Assembly: GCF_012396315.1 (NCBI RefSeq)
Contig: NZ_JAAXPF010000011.1
Location: 1 to 52,091 of the forward strand
DNA length: 52,091 nt
Direction: 5' to 3'
From: Corynebacterium mucifaciens
GTDB taxonomy: Bacteria; Actinomycetota; Actinomycetes; Mycobacteriales; Mycobacteriaceae
A program made the position numbers and the translations under genes. Positions 9,913 to 18,526 of the stretch are shown one piece after another (positions within the stretch are counted from its first letter, which is position 1; the number at the start of each line of letters is the position of its first letter). The notes below the pieces were generated by a model, which was not told where the DNA came from, did not search any database, and was given only the letters and a program-made list of their open reading frames with translations.

Positions 9913-11373
9913 ATGCCAGATCCAACCGACCCGCTCGCGGCCACTGCGCTCATGGCGCGGGCACAGGATGTCGTCGTCAAGCACGCTGCTTCGCTCGAGC
10001 CCCTCGCGCGGTTGTTCGCGGACCGCGGCGAGACCTTATATATGGTCGGCGGTTCCGTGCGTGACGCGATGCTTGGCCGCGGGGTGCACGACCTGGACTT
10101 CACCACCTCCGCGCGGCCCGACGTGGTGCAGGAGATCCTGGGCGAGTGGGGCGAGAAGGTGTGGGACACCGGCATCGAGTTCGGCACCGTCTCCGCTATT
10201 CGCCGCGGCGAAACGGTGGAGGTGACCACTTTCCGCTCCGACCTCTACGACGGCGTGAGCCGTAACCCTGAGGTCACGTTCGGCGACACCCTCGAGGGCG
10301 ACCTCATCCGCCGCGACTTCGCCTGCAACGCCATGGCCATCGAGCTTTCGCTTGACGACGAGCTCCGCCTCTCCCCCACCTTCCACGACCCCGTGGACGG
10401 GCTGGCGGACCTTGCGCGCCAGGTCTTGGACACCCCGCAGGAGCCCGAGGTGTCCTTCCGCGACGACCCGCTGCGCATGCTCCGCGCCGCCCGCTTCGTC
10501 TCCCAGCTCGGCTTCACCGTGGCGGACCGCGTGTTTGCGGCGATGCGCGACATGGCCCCGGAAATCAGCCGCATCACCGCCGAGCGCGTGCAGGCGGAGC
10601 TGGACAAGCTGATGCTGGGCGCGCGCCCGTGGGACGGCATCGACCTGCTCGTCTCCACCGGGCTGGCGGAGTTCATCCTCCCGGAGATCCCGGCCCTGCA
10701 GCTGGAAACCGACGAGCACATGCAGCACAAGGACGTCTACCGCCACTCCCTGACCGTGCTGCGCCAGGCCACCGAGCTCGAAGACGACGGCCCGGACCTG
10801 AAGCTGCGCTGGGCCGCCTTGATGCACGACATCGGCAAACCCGCGACGCGCGCGCTCAAACCGGGTGGCGGCGTGACGTTCCACCACCACGAGGTCGTGG
10901 GCGCGAAGATGGCCCGCAAACGCCTGAAGGCATTGAAGTACCCCAAGCACGTGATCTCGGACGTGGGCCAGCTCGTGTTCCTGCACATGCGCTTCCACGG
11001 CTTCGGCGAGGGCCAGTGGACCGACTCCGCCGTACGCCGCTACGTCACCGACGCGGGCGAGCTGCTGCCGAAGCTGCACAAACTCGTCCGCGCGGACTCC
11101 ACCACCCGCAATGCCAAGAAGGCTGCCCGACTGCAGCGCACCTACGACCACCTCGAGGAGCGCATCGCGGACATCGCCGCCAAGGAGGACCTCGCGCGCG
11201 TGCGCCCGGACTTGGACGGCAACGAGATTATGCAGATCCTCGGGCTGGAACCCGGCCCGGAAGTGGGCAAAGCGTGGAAGTATCTCAAAGAGCTGCGCCT
11301 CGAACGCGGCGAGCTTGCACGCGACGAGGCCATCGCCGAGCTGAAAGCATGGTGGGAGAAGGAACATGCCTGA
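9913..11373 (+). CDS. pcnA: CCA tRNA nucleotidyltransferase (PcnA)
   Basis: The protein has 486 residues. The nucleotidyltransferase head contains GGSVRD and DLDFTT (the metal-binding DxD), followed by the RRDF(A/T)CNAMA motif, a helical RNA-binding domain and an HD-type C-terminal region (HDIGKP). It adds or repairs the 3' CCA of tRNAs. ATG 9913 (MPDPTDPL) is favoured by similarity to the mycobacterial N-terminus; in-frame GTG codons at 9883 and 9892 are possible earlier starts, and no strong Shine-Dalgarno decides. It overlaps the next gene by 8 bp. Confidence 0.93.
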   Translation: MPDPTDPLAATALMARAQDVVVKHAASLEPLARLFADRGETLYMVGGSVRDAMLGRGVHDLDFTTSARPDVVQEILGEWGEKVWDTGIEFGTVSAIRRGETVEVTTFRSDLYDGVSRNPEVTFGDTLEGDLIRRDFACNAMAIELSLDDELRLSPTFHDPVDGLADLARQVLDTPQEPEVSFRDDPLRMLRAARFVSQLGFTVADRVFAAMRDMAPEISRITAERVQAELDKLMLGARPWDGIDLLVSTGLAEFILPEIPALQLETDEHMQHKDVYRHSLTVLRQATELEDDGPDLKLRWAALMHDIGKPATRALKPGGGVTFHHHEVVGAKMARKRLKALKYPKHVISDVGQLVFLHMRFHGFGEGQWTDSAVRRYVTDAGELLPKLHKLVRADSTTRNAKKAARLQRTYDHLEERIADIAAKEDLARVRPDLDGNEIMQILGLEPGPEVGKAWKYLKELRLERGELARDEAIAELKAWWEKEHA

Positions 11374-11974
11374 GTATTTCTACGCAGACCGCTTATTCAA
11401 CGCCCTCGAACGCGTCGACCCGGAACCCGGCATGCTCCTCATCGCCGCCCCGGGCATGCTCTCCCCAGACTTCGCCCGCACCGTTGTGCTCGTGCTGGAG
11501 CACGACGCGGACCATACGCTCGGCGTGGCGCTCAACCGCCGCAGTGAGGTGGCCGTGGCCAACGTCATGCCGGGGTGGGAGGAGCTGGCCGCGAAGCCCC
11601 AGGCCGTGCACATCGGCGGGCCGGTGAGTCCGAAGTCCGCCGTCGGCTTGGGCGTAACCAAGGCGGGCGTTGACATCTCGGCGACCACTCACCTCAACCG
11701 TCTTGCCAACCGCCTCGTGCTCCTCGACCTCAATGCCTCCCCCGCCGATCTCGAGCCTGTGGTGGACGGCATCCGCATCTTCGCCGGCTACGCCGAGTGG
11801 GCACCGGGCCAGCTCGACGAGGAGATTTCCCGTGGCGACTGGTTTGTCGCGCCCGCCCTCCCTTCGGACGTCGTGGCCTCGGCTGGCGCCGACCTGTGGG
11901 GCGACGTGATGCGCCGCCAAGCAATGCCACTGCCGTTGTTTGCGACCTTCCCCGCGAACATCGAGGACAATTAG
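11366..11974 (+). CDS. YqgE/AlgH family protein (DUF179)
   Basis: The 202-residue protein has the family pattern MLLIAAPGMLSPDFARTVVLVLEHD, followed by LGVALNRRSEVAV and the HIGGPV segment. The molecular function of YqgE/AlgH is unsettled. It overlaps pcnA by 8 bp and its stop codon shares one base with the GTG of the AzlC gene, so pcnA, yqgE, azlC and azlD probably form one operon. Confidence 0.9.
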   Translation: MPEYFYADRLFNALERVDPEPGMLLIAAPGMLSPDFARTVVLVLEHDADHTLGVALNRRSEVAVANVMPGWEELAAKPQAVHIGGPVSPKSAVGLGVTKAGVDISATTHLNRLANRLVLLDLNASPADLEPVVDGIRIFAGYAEWAPGQLDEEISRGDWFVAPALPSDVVASAGADLWGDVMRRQAMPLPLFATFPANIEDN

Positions 11975-12684
11975 TGGCCGTTTCACGTGAAACATCCCGC
12001 GAAATCCGCCTTGGCCTTCGCGACATGTGGCTGGTCGCTCTCGGCCTGATCCCGCTGGGCCTGGCGTTCGGGCTGCTCATGACCCAATCCGGCTTCGCCT
12101 GGTGGTGGACCCCGATTTTCTCCACCGTCATCTACGCCGGCTCCATGGAGTTCCTGGCCATCGACATGGTGCTCACCGGAGCCGGGCCCGTGTCTTCCGC
12201 GATCACCGGCTTCATGGTGAACTTCCGCCACCTCTTCTACGGCCTGACGTACCCGCGCACCGCAATCCGCCCCGGAGTGCCGATCGCATACGCGACGTAC
12301 GCGCTTACCGACGAGGTCTACGCCATCACCTCCACCCTGCGCGGGCCCCTGAGCGGCGCCCGCCTCCTCACCATTACGGCCGTGTGCCAACTGGCGTGGG
12401 TCCTCTCGGGCATCGTCGGCGCCCTCGCCGGTGCGGTGATTCCCGCCGGCGTGGAGGGTTTCGACTTCGCGCTGACGGCCCTCTTCGCCGTCCTCGCGTT
12501 CGAGGCGTTTCAGGCCAGCCGTGACTTGTCCGCTCCCCTGATCGCCGGTGGCCTCGCCCTCGGTGCTGCACTAGTGCTGCCCAGCCAGGTGATCATCGTG
12601 GCGCTCGTGTCCTACTTCCTCGTCCTTGTGCTGCGCTTCTGGGCACCCCGCCTCGACCGGGCGCTCACCTGGCGGCTGCGATGA
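11974..12684 (+). CDS. AzlC family branched-chain amino acid exporter subunit
   Basis: The protein has 236 residues from GTG 11974, which overlaps the preceding stop codon by one base; an internal ATG at 12025 would remove the N-terminal SRETSREIRLGLRD. Several hydrophobic helices carry the AzlC signature (PLGLAFGLLMTQSGF, FMVNFRHLFYGL). With AzlD it would form a BrnFE-like exporter of branched-chain amino acids or methionine; the substrate is inferred from the family. The start region is itself a parS-like site, encoding SRET. Confidence 0.88.
   Translation: MAVSRETSREIRLGLRDMWLVALGLIPLGLAFGLLMTQSGFAWWWTPIFSTVIYAGSMEFLAIDMVLTGAGPVSSAITGFMVNFRHLFYGLTYPRTAIRPGVPIAYATYALTDEVYAITSTLRGPLSGARLLTITAVCQLAWVLSGIVGALAGAVIPAGVEGFDFALTALFAVLAFEAFQASRDLSAPLIAGGLALGAALVLPSQVIIVALVSYFLVLVLRFWAPRLDRALTWRLR
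11979..11994. promoter_or_regulatory. parS-like site 2
   Basis: GTTTCACGTGAAAC core with one mismatch to the 16-base consensus, immediately after the azlC GTG start. ParB loading here could interfere with expression of the exporter genes. Confidence 0.8.
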
Positions 12685-13028
12685 GCAACTACAGCCTTCC
12701 CGACGGCGTCTCCCTCGCGATGGTGGCAGCGGTGCTCGTTCCGGTCGGCATCGTCACCGTCCTGCTTCGCGCGCTGCCGTTTTCACTGCGACGCGTTTTG
12801 AAAAGTAGCCCGTTTATCGATTTCCTCTCGGTGATGATGCCCGCTGGCGTGATGACCGTCCTGGTCGCCTACACCATCCTCGGTTACGCTGCGTCCTCTA
12901 CGAATCTCATTGCCGCGCTCCTTGCGCTGGGCGCGACCCTGGTACTGCACTGGTGGAAGCGCCGCGCGGACCTCTCCATTTTTGTGGGCACCGCGTTGTA
13001 CATGGTGCTGGTGAACGTGGTGTTGTAG
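12681..13028 (+). CDS. AzlD family exporter subunit
   Basis: The 115-residue protein has four hydrophobic segments typical of AzlD (LVPVGIVTVLLRALPF, IDFLSVMMPAGVMTVLVAYTIL). It overlaps AzlC by 4 bp (ATGA), the usual coupling in brnFE/azlCD pairs, and is the small partner of the export complex. The stop codon lies only 7 bp from the end of the convergent HNH gene, and no terminator is visible between them. Confidence 0.87.
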   Translation: MSNYSLPDGVSLAMVAAVLVPVGIVTVLLRALPFSLRRVLKSSPFIDFLSVMMPAGVMTVLVAYTILGYAASSTNLIAALLALGATLVLHWWKRRADLSIFVGTALYMVLVNVVL

Positions 13029-13035
13029 GGCGCGC

Positions 13036-14298
13036 CTAATCGTCGAACGACCCTCCGCATTCATCCATCGTCACCGCACCGTCGCGCCGCCGCGGCATGG
13101 AGTAGTTCTCCGAGACATAGCGGGTGCCGTCGCGGTACACGAAGTGGATGTCGGCGTCATCTTTCAGCGTCTGCAGGTAGCCCTCGGTGACCAGCGAGTG
13201 ACACGCCGAGCACAGCGGCAGCAGGTTCGCTAGGTCGGTCAGCCCGCCGGTAGCCCAGTCCTCGATGTGGTGGATCTCGATAAATCGGGTGTGGGTGCAG
13301 CCGGGTGCAGCGCACTGTCCGCCCCACATCGCCATGAGCGCGTTGACCTGCGCGGCGGTGGCGAGGCGGGTTTGCCGGCCAGTATTCAGGATGAGGCCGG
13401 CGGAATCGACCGTCGAGAGGCGGACGTTCGCGTTGGCGAGCAGGTTCGCAATCGCCTTCGACGGTGCCCCAGCGTTATTCGGCATGTATCCGCGGCCGTC
13501 GGGCGAGGCGAGGATGTTCACGTGCGCGCCCGGTGTGGTGAGGGTGCTCCTGGGGCGGGTGCGGGCCATATGCACGATGCCCATGAGGGCCTGCACCAGC
13601 ATCCTGCCCACGGGCAGCCCATAGCCGGAGACAGTCTTGCGGGCGGGCAGCGTCTCTTCGATCCCCTCCGCACGTTCGCGAGCAAGGTCCACTTCCCCGT
13701 CGGCCTCGGTATCCAGTCCCTCGAGGATGGTATCCAGGTCGCAGTAGCCGATCTCCCCCAGCTTGAGTGCGGCGATAAATGCCGCGCCGTCGGCGGCGTT
13801 GAGGTTGCCGTGGAACGCCACGTCGCCGTTCTCCCGGGTGTGCAGGCGCAAGTAATAGTCTGGGTCGTCCTCGCCGTCCTCGTTGTCTTGGGGCTGCTTC
13901 CCCGCCAAGGCGACTTCCAGCTCGTGGTAGCCCAGGCGCAGGGCCAGCTCCACCAGCTCGCGTTCGTTCTCCGGCGTGAGATACTTCAGCAGCAAACGAA
14001 CCACGGAGTAGTTGATCCCGCCCGTGGAGAAATGCTCTTGCAGGTACGTAAACGGCGCTAACCGGTGCGCGACGCTGACGTACTCGTGCGCCGTGGAAGC
14101 CGACACGCCCAGGCGCCGGATCAGAAACTGCGCGGTGGTTCTGGCTCCGCATTCGTTAGCCAGTTCGAGCGAGTCGAACGTCTGAATCGCGGACAGCAGC
14201 GATGCTTTGTTCTGCGATATCGCCCGGTGTGCGGACTCGATTTCCTGGCTTAATTCGACAGCGATTGGATTTGGTTCGGCGGTGAGTGCGGTGGTCAT
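13036..14298 (-). CDS. DUF222/HNH endonuclease family protein (13E12 repeat family)
   Basis: The protein has 420 residues. An N-terminal DUF222 region (about 20-200, with AQFLIRRLGVSASTAHEYV) precedes a C-terminal HNH nuclease motif at about 325-370: paired cysteines (CAAPGC), EIHHIEDWATGG, NLLPLCSACH. Such genes are multi-copy in actinobacteria and their role is unknown; many behave as mobile or repeated genes. The 584-bp region upstream contains three copies of a dispersed repeat. It is convergent with azlD. Confidence 0.88.
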   Translation of the reverse strand: MTTALTAEPNPIAVELSQEIESAHRAISQNKASLLSAIQTFDSLELANECGARTTAQFLIRRLGVSASTAHEYVSVAHRLAPFTYLQEHFSTGGINYSVVRLLLKYLTPENERELVELALRLGYHELEVALAGKQPQDNEDGEDDPDYYLRLHTRENGDVAFHGNLNAADGAAFIAALKLGEIGYCDLDTILEGLDTEADGEVDLARERAEGIEETLPARKTVSGYGLPVGRMLVQALMGIVHMARTRPRSTLTTPGAHVNILASPDGRGYMPNNAGAPSKAIANLLANANVRLSTVDSAGLILNTGRQTRLATAAQVNALMAMWGGQCAAPGCTHTRFIEIHHIEDWATGGLTDLANLLPLCSACHSLVTEGYLQTLKDDADIHFVYRDGTRYVSENYSMPRRRDGAVTMDECGGSFDD

Positions 14299-14412
14299 TC
14301 TGGTCCCCCGTCAGACGAAAGTAGATTCGAATGAGGGAATTATAAAGTTTGCATCCGACATTTCTCTGACCTGCGAAAATGAGGTTTCTAAACCGAGCTA
14401 TAACTTGCCCGC

Positions 14413-14452
14413 AACTCCGCATTGCGGACAAGTGGGTCCCACCAACTATTGG
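14413..14452. repeat. Dispersed repeat, copy 1 (intergenic 14299-14882)
   Basis: AACTCCGCATTGCGGACA (14413-14430), then 13 bases, then AACTATTGG. Core TCCGC-ATT-GCGGA is a short palindrome. The 584-bp gap 14299-14882 holds no convincing gene; it contains three repeat copies and two GCYTATCGACG motifs (14458-14468 plus, 14870-14880 minus). Confidence 0.75.
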
Positions 14453-14505
14453 CTATTGCTTATCGACGTCAGCTCCGCCCATGCCCGCCCCTCAGACCGC
14501 TCCGC

Positions 14506-14559
14506 AACTCCGCATTGCGGACAGTTCCGAAACCACCAACTATTGATATGCACCAACGA
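14506..14559. repeat. Dispersed repeat, copy 2
   Basis: AACTCCGCATTGCGGACA at 14506-14523, then 14 bases, AACTATTG, and a final block CACCAACGAA at 14551. Same block order as copies 3 and 5. Confidence 0.75.
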
Positions 14560-14781
14560 AAAAAGGTCAAGTCTCGTGTGGTGGCGTAGCTGTTTGTGCT
14601 TTCGGCTCGGTATGAAGTTGGGGGTTTTGGTCGCCCTGTTTGGTGTGTTCTTGCTGGATCCAATAGTCGCGGTATGTGTTCTGGGATTCGTCATGGCGGT
14701 GCGAGATCAGCGCCCCTTTGCCTGATGGGTGTGTTGTGACGTGGCGGGTGCCAGCTGGGGATGCATCGTGGTCTTGTCCAC

Positions 14782-14838
14782 AACTCCGCATTGCGGACAA
14801 CCCCGGACCTACCAATGATTGGATCCCACCAACGAACG
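14782..14838. repeat. Dispersed repeat, copy 3
   Basis: AACTCCGCATTGCGGACA at 14782-14799, then 14 bases, AATGATTGG, then CACCAACGAA. It is followed by a GC-rich hairpin (GGCCCGCC and GGCGGGCC, near 14840-14862) and a GCYTATCGACG motif whose flank is shared with the region after copy 4. Confidence 0.75.
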
Positions 14839-14882
14839 AGGCCCGCCGGGATGTGGCGGGCCGAAGGGGCGTCGATAGGCAG

Positions 14883-15188
14883 TTAGCCCGGGAACTTGGC
14901 CCGGGCCTCGGACCAGAGGCCCTCGAACTCCTCCTCGGTAAGGTGGGTTGCAGTGATTCCCTCCATGGTGTCGTATGTGCGGGGGTGCGGCACGGTGCTC
15001 ATGGGCTGGTTGGCCTGGCCGATGACGCGGCCGTCCACGTAGATGCCCGTGATAGCTTCGCTGGGGTCGAGCTCAATCATGCGTAGCATCGTGCACTCGT
15101 GGGCGGAGACTTCCTCGAGCTCGGCGATGTTGAGAAGCTCGCCACCGAGCTCCGGCACGCTGTACTGGATGCGGACAAAGTGTTTCAC
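14883..15188 (-). CDS. Small conserved hypothetical protein, perhaps DUF6881-like
   Basis: The protein has 101 residues, is acidic, and has no signal peptide or membrane segment. The layout (beta-rich N-terminus, DGRVIGQAN in the middle, ending EEEFEGLWSEARAKF) loosely resembles DUF6881, but this is a weak match. The GTG start at 15188 lies inside a parS-like palindrome and follows AGGAG. It sits 9 bp after the transporter gene and is probably co-transcribed with it. Confidence 0.7.
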   Translation of the reverse strand: MKHFVRIQYSVPELGGELLNIAELEEVSAHECTMLRMIELDPSEAITGIYVDGRVIGQANQPMSTVPHPRTYDTMEGITATHLTEEEFEGLWSEARAKFPG

Positions 15189-15196
15189 GTGAAACT
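15181..15196. promoter_or_regulatory. parS-like site 3, overlapping a start codon
   Basis: TGTTTCACGTGAAACT, one mismatch. The central CACGTG supplies the GTG start codon of the 101-residue gene, so ParB binding, transcription and translation start share the same bases. Confidence 0.82.
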
Positions 15197-15197
15197 C

Positions 15198-16139
15198 CTA
15201 AGCGAGGCGGGAGACGTAGGCGGAGCAGACGATCAGCTGGGACATGTGGTAGATCATCAGCGGGATAATTAGCACACCGAGGGACGCGCTGCCGAAGATG
15301 ACCGTGGCCATGGGCAGGCCGGTGGCGAGAGACTTCTGGGTGCCGCACATCTGGATGGCAATGCAGTCCTCGCGGGAGAAGTGCAGCAGTTCGGGCACGA
15401 CGCGCGTGAGCCAGAGCATCGCGGCAACCAGCACGCAGGAGAACGCGACGAGGAAGGCAATTTCCCACCCGGAGACGTTTGACCACACGCCGGAGACGAC
15501 GCCCTTGGAGAACGCGGAGTAGACCACCATCCAGATAGAGCCACGGTCGACGATCTTTGTCGCCTTCGACTTGGCCAGCTCCCCCACCCGCGGCACGAAG
15601 TTGTGCGCCAGCTGGCCCAGTGCGAACGGCAGGAGCAGCTGCAGCGCGATGTCGGTGAAGACTGACGCGTCAATGTGTACGCCGTCGCCTGCGCCCATGA
15701 GCCACATCACCAGCAGCGGGGTGGCCACGACGCCGACGAGCGACGACACGGATGCCGCGACGACCGCGCCGGAGACGTTGCCCCGCGCCACGCCAGTGAG
15801 CGCCACAGAGGACTGCACAGTGGACGGCACAAGCGACATGAACAAAAGGCCCTGGTACAGCTCGTCGGAGAGGAACGCCGTTGTGGGCCGCGCCAAGAGG
15901 CCAATGAGCGGGTACGCCGCGAACGTGAACGCCAAAATCATGCCGTGGAGGCGCCAGTTGGTCAGGCCCTTCAGCGCCTCCTGTGTGGACAGACGCGCGC
16001 CGTAGAGGAAGAACAGCAGCGCGATGGCCAGCTTGACGGCTACGGCGAAGCCGTCCGCGAACCCGCCGCGCCCGGGCAGGAGAAACGCGAGCGCCGCCGC
16101 CGCGACGATGCCGACGAGAAGCGGGTCGAGCTTCTTCAT
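15198..16139 (-). CDS. Bile acid:sodium symporter-like transporter (SBF-like, YfeH type)
   Basis: The 313-residue protein has about ten hydrophobic helices and begins MKKLDPLLVGIVAAAALAFL. Features of the SBF-like family include FFLYGARLSTQEALKGL near residue 45, SLVPSTVQSSVALT and the later MCGTQKSLATGLPMA motif. The substrate is not predictable; bile-acid naming is historical. It abuts the Rieske gene (stop and start adjacent), which suggests co-transcription rather than a functional link. Confidence 0.87.
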   Translation of the reverse strand: MKKLDPLLVGIVAAAALAFLLPGRGGFADGFAVAVKLAIALLFFLYGARLSTQEALKGLTNWRLHGMILAFTFAAYPLIGLLARPTTAFLSDELYQGLLFMSLVPSTVQSSVALTGVARGNVSGAVVAASVSSLVGVVATPLLVMWLMGAGDGVHIDASVFTDIALQLLLPFALGQLAHNFVPRVGELAKSKATKIVDRGSIWMVVYSAFSKGVVSGVWSNVSGWEIAFLVAFSCVLVAAMLWLTRVVPELLHFSREDCIAIQMCGTQKSLATGLPMATVIFGSASLGVLIIPLMIYHMSQLIVCSAYVSRLA

Positions 16140-16505
16140 CTACTCGGCGGCCGCGACCGTATCGCCGTTGTCGGTCACCGGAACCTCGCGCATGCCGGTG
16201 ACCGCGGGGCCGGAGACGCGCTCGCCGTCGACAATGCTGAAAACGGAGCCGTGCGCCGTGCACTTCACCGTGTCGCCCTCGACCTCCGTGATCTTCTTCT
16301 GCTGGTGCGGGCAGACGGTGGAGTACGCGACGTACTCCCCGGCGGTGGGCTGGGCGATGATGAACTTATCCAGGATCACCGCGGAACCGACGGGAATCTC
16401 GGTTTTGGCGATCTCATCGGGGGCTTCCTCACCACAGGCGGCCAGGAACGCACCGGCGACTGTGGTGGCGGTGCCGAGCAGGAACATGCGACGTGAACAG
16501 GTCAT
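16140..16505 (-). CDS. Exported Rieske (2Fe-2S) lipoprotein
   Basis: The protein has 121 residues. The N-terminus combines a twin-arginine-like motif (SRRMFLLG) with a lipobox-like LAAC, suggesting export folded by Tat and lipid anchoring. The cluster ligands are visible: Cys-Pro-His in STVCPHQQ and Cys-Thr-Ala-His in VKCTAHGSVF. It is a single Rieske domain of unknown partner, resembling small ferredoxin-like Rieske proteins of actinobacteria. It overlaps trpA by 4 bp, so it may be read through from the trp operon. Confidence 0.88.
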   Translation of the reverse strand: MTCSRRMFLLGTATTVAGAFLAACGEEAPDEIAKTEIPVGSAVILDKFIIAQPTAGEYVAYSTVCPHQQKKITEVEGDTVKCTAHGSVFSIVDGERVSGPAVTGMREVPVTDNGDTVAAAE

Positions 16506-17317
16506 GATGCGATCGTAGCGCCCTTCATGGCCGCGACGTACTGGGTGAGCTCGGCCTTCAGGGCGCCCATGTCTGCGACGCGGTTGCCGTCGAGATGCTT
16601 CGCGATGATGTTGGTGATCGCGGATCCCGTGATGGCGCCCGCAGCGCCCGCAGCGATGGCGTCTCGGACGTGTTCCGGCTTGGAGATGCCAAAGCCCAGC
16701 AGGACCGGGGGCCCACCGAACTTGCGCACACTATCGACGACCTCACGGAGCCCCTCCACCGTGGCTTCTTTGTCTGCGCCGGTCACGCCGTCGCGGGAGA
16801 TGGCGTAGATGTATCCGCGGGAGTTCGCGGCCACAGCTTCGAGCGTTGTCTCTGAGGCCTTCGCCGGGGCGATGTAGATCGGCTCGATGCCCGCCGCGCC
16901 CGCTGCTGCGCTGAAGGGGGCGGACTCGCGCACGGGGACGTCGGGAAGCAGCACGCTGTCTGCGCCTGCCTCCTTGAACTCGCGGTAAAAGCGCTCGAGG
17001 CCGCGGGCGTGCGCGACATTGCCGTAGATCAGCATGCCGATGGGCAGGTCCGGGTAGCGCTCGCGGATGGTGCGGATCTGCGCAAGCGCCTTATCGACGG
17101 TCGCTCCGCCTGCCAACGCCCGCACGTGCGCCCCCTGGATGGCTGGCCCGTCGGCAACCGGGTCGGAGAACGGCACACCGAGCTCCACGGCGTCCGCGCC
17201 CGCCTCCACCACGGCGGCGACGATCTCGACCGCATCCTCCGGGGTCGGGTCCGAAAGCATGATGAAGGGGACAAAGGCGCCCTCTCCCCTAGCGAAGAGT
17301 TTTTCGTAGCGGCTCAT
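16502..17317 (-). CDS. trpA: Tryptophan synthase alpha subunit
   Basis: The 271-residue TIM barrel has the catalytic acids in VELGVPFSDPVADGP (Glu45 and Asp56). It cleaves indole-3-glycerol phosphate to indole and glyceraldehyde-3-phosphate and passes indole to TrpB. It starts at the base next to the trpB stop codon and is the last biosynthetic gene of the operon. Confidence 0.96.
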   Translation of the reverse strand: MSRYEKLFARGEGAFVPFIMLSDPTPEDAVEIVAAVVEAGADAVELGVPFSDPVADGPAIQGAHVRALAGGATVDKALAQIRTIRERYPDLPIGMLIYGNVAHARGLERFYREFKEAGADSVLLPDVPVRESAPFSAAAGAAGIEPIYIAPAKASETTLEAVAANSRGYIYAISRDGVTGADKEATVEGLREVVDSVRKFGGPPVLLGFGISKPEHVRDAIAAGAAGAITGSAITNIIAKHLDGNRVADMGALKAELTQYVAAMKGATIAS

Positions 17318-18514
17318 TTACTTTTCCTCTCTATCTGCGAGCGAAGCTCGCACGTGGGCGATGTCCTTGTCGCCGCGGCCGGAGAGGCCGACAAGGATGT
17401 GCAGCGGTTCTGCGTCCGCGGGGTGCTCGGCGGCGCGCGTGAGGGCGTACGCGAGCGCGTGGGAGGACTCCAAGGCGGGGATGATGCCCTCGTGGCGGGA
17501 CAGGGCCTGGAATGCGTCGAGAGCCTCGTCGTCAGTGACCGGCACATACTTAGCGCGGCCCGATTTGGCCAGGTAGGCGTGCTCGGGGCCCACGCCCGGG
17601 TAGTCCAGGCCGGCGGAGATGGAGTAGGACTCCTCCACCTGGCCGTCCGCGTCGCACATGAGGTAGGAGTACGTGCCGTGCAGCAGGCCCGTGGTGCCCT
17701 GTGCGATCGCGGCGCCGTGGGCGCCCAGGCCGAAGCCCTCTCCCCCGGGCTCAGCGCCGATGAGCTCGACGCCGTCGTCGTCGATGAAGTCCGCGAACAT
17801 GCCGATGGCATTGGACCCGCCGCCCACGCAGGCGACGACGGCGTCGGGGAGTTTCCCGGTGCGCTCAAGGATCTGGGCGCGGGCCTCGGCGGAGATGACG
17901 CGGTGGAATTCCTTGACGATTTTCGGGAAGGGGTGCGGGCCGGCCGCGGTACCCAGCAGGTAGTGGGACTCGTGGAAAGTGGCGGTCCAGTCGCGCAGCG
18001 CCTCGTTCACGGCGTCCTTGAGCGTGCCCGCGCCAGATTCCACGCCGACAACCTCCGCGCCCATGAGGCGCATGCGGTAGACGTTCGGCGCCTGGCGCTC
18101 CATATCCGTCTTGCCCATGTAGATCACGCACTCGAGACCCAGCAGCGCGCACGCGAGCGCGGTTGCGGTGCCGTGCTGGCCCGCGCCCGTTTCCGCGATA
18201 ATGCGGGTCTTGCCCATCTGCTTGGCCAGCAGCGCCTGGCCGATCACCTGGTTAGTCTTGTGCGCGCCACCGTGGACAAGGTCCTCCCGTTTGAGGAAGA
18301 TGCGGGCGTTGCCCTCCAGAGGCAGGTTGCGACACTCGGTGAGCGGGGTCGGGCGGCCGAGGTAGTCGCGCAGCAGCGCGCGGTATTCGGCCATGAACGC
18401 TTCGTCGTTGAACGCGTCGACGAAGGCCCGCTCAAGTTGGTCCAGCGCCGGGATGAGCGACTCGGGGACGAACTGTCCCCCGAACTCGCCGTAGTAAGCA
18501 GGTAACAGTGTCAT
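17318..18514 (-). CDS. trpB: Tryptophan synthase beta subunit
   Basis: The 398-residue PLP enzyme has the PLP lysine in [10 protein letters not shown] (Lys86), the catalytic Glu in AETGAGQHG (Glu108) and the phosphate-binding [10 protein letters not shown]. It condenses indole with serine to tryptophan. The length and the N-terminus [14 protein letters not shown] are those of TrpB1. It follows trpCF after 12 bp. Confidence 0.96.
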   Translation of the reverse strand: MTLLPAYYGEFGGQFVPESLIPALDQLERAFVDAFNDEAFMAEYRALLRDYLGRPTPLTECRNLPLEGNARIFLKREDLVHGGAHKTNQVIGQALLAKQMGKTRIIAETGAGQHGTATALACALLGLECVIYMGKTDMERQAPNVYRMRLMGAEVVGVESGAGTLKDAVNEALRDWTATFHESHYLLGTAAGPHPFPKIVKEFHRVISAEARAQILERTGKLPDAVVACVGGGSNAIGMFADFIDDDGVELIGAEPGGEGFGLGAHGAAIAQGTTGLLHGTYSYLMCDADGQVEESYSISAGLDYPGVGPEHAYLAKSGRAKYVPVTDDEALDAFQALSRHEGIIPALESSHALAYALTRAAEHPADAEPLHILVGLSGRGDKDIAHVRASLADREEK

Positions 18515-18526
18515 CTGTCCGTCCTT

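Noticed and set aside
14207..14725. 172-codon plus frame across the repeat cluster
   Set aside because: It spans the HNH gene start and three repeat copies, with no ribosome-binding site and no coding character.
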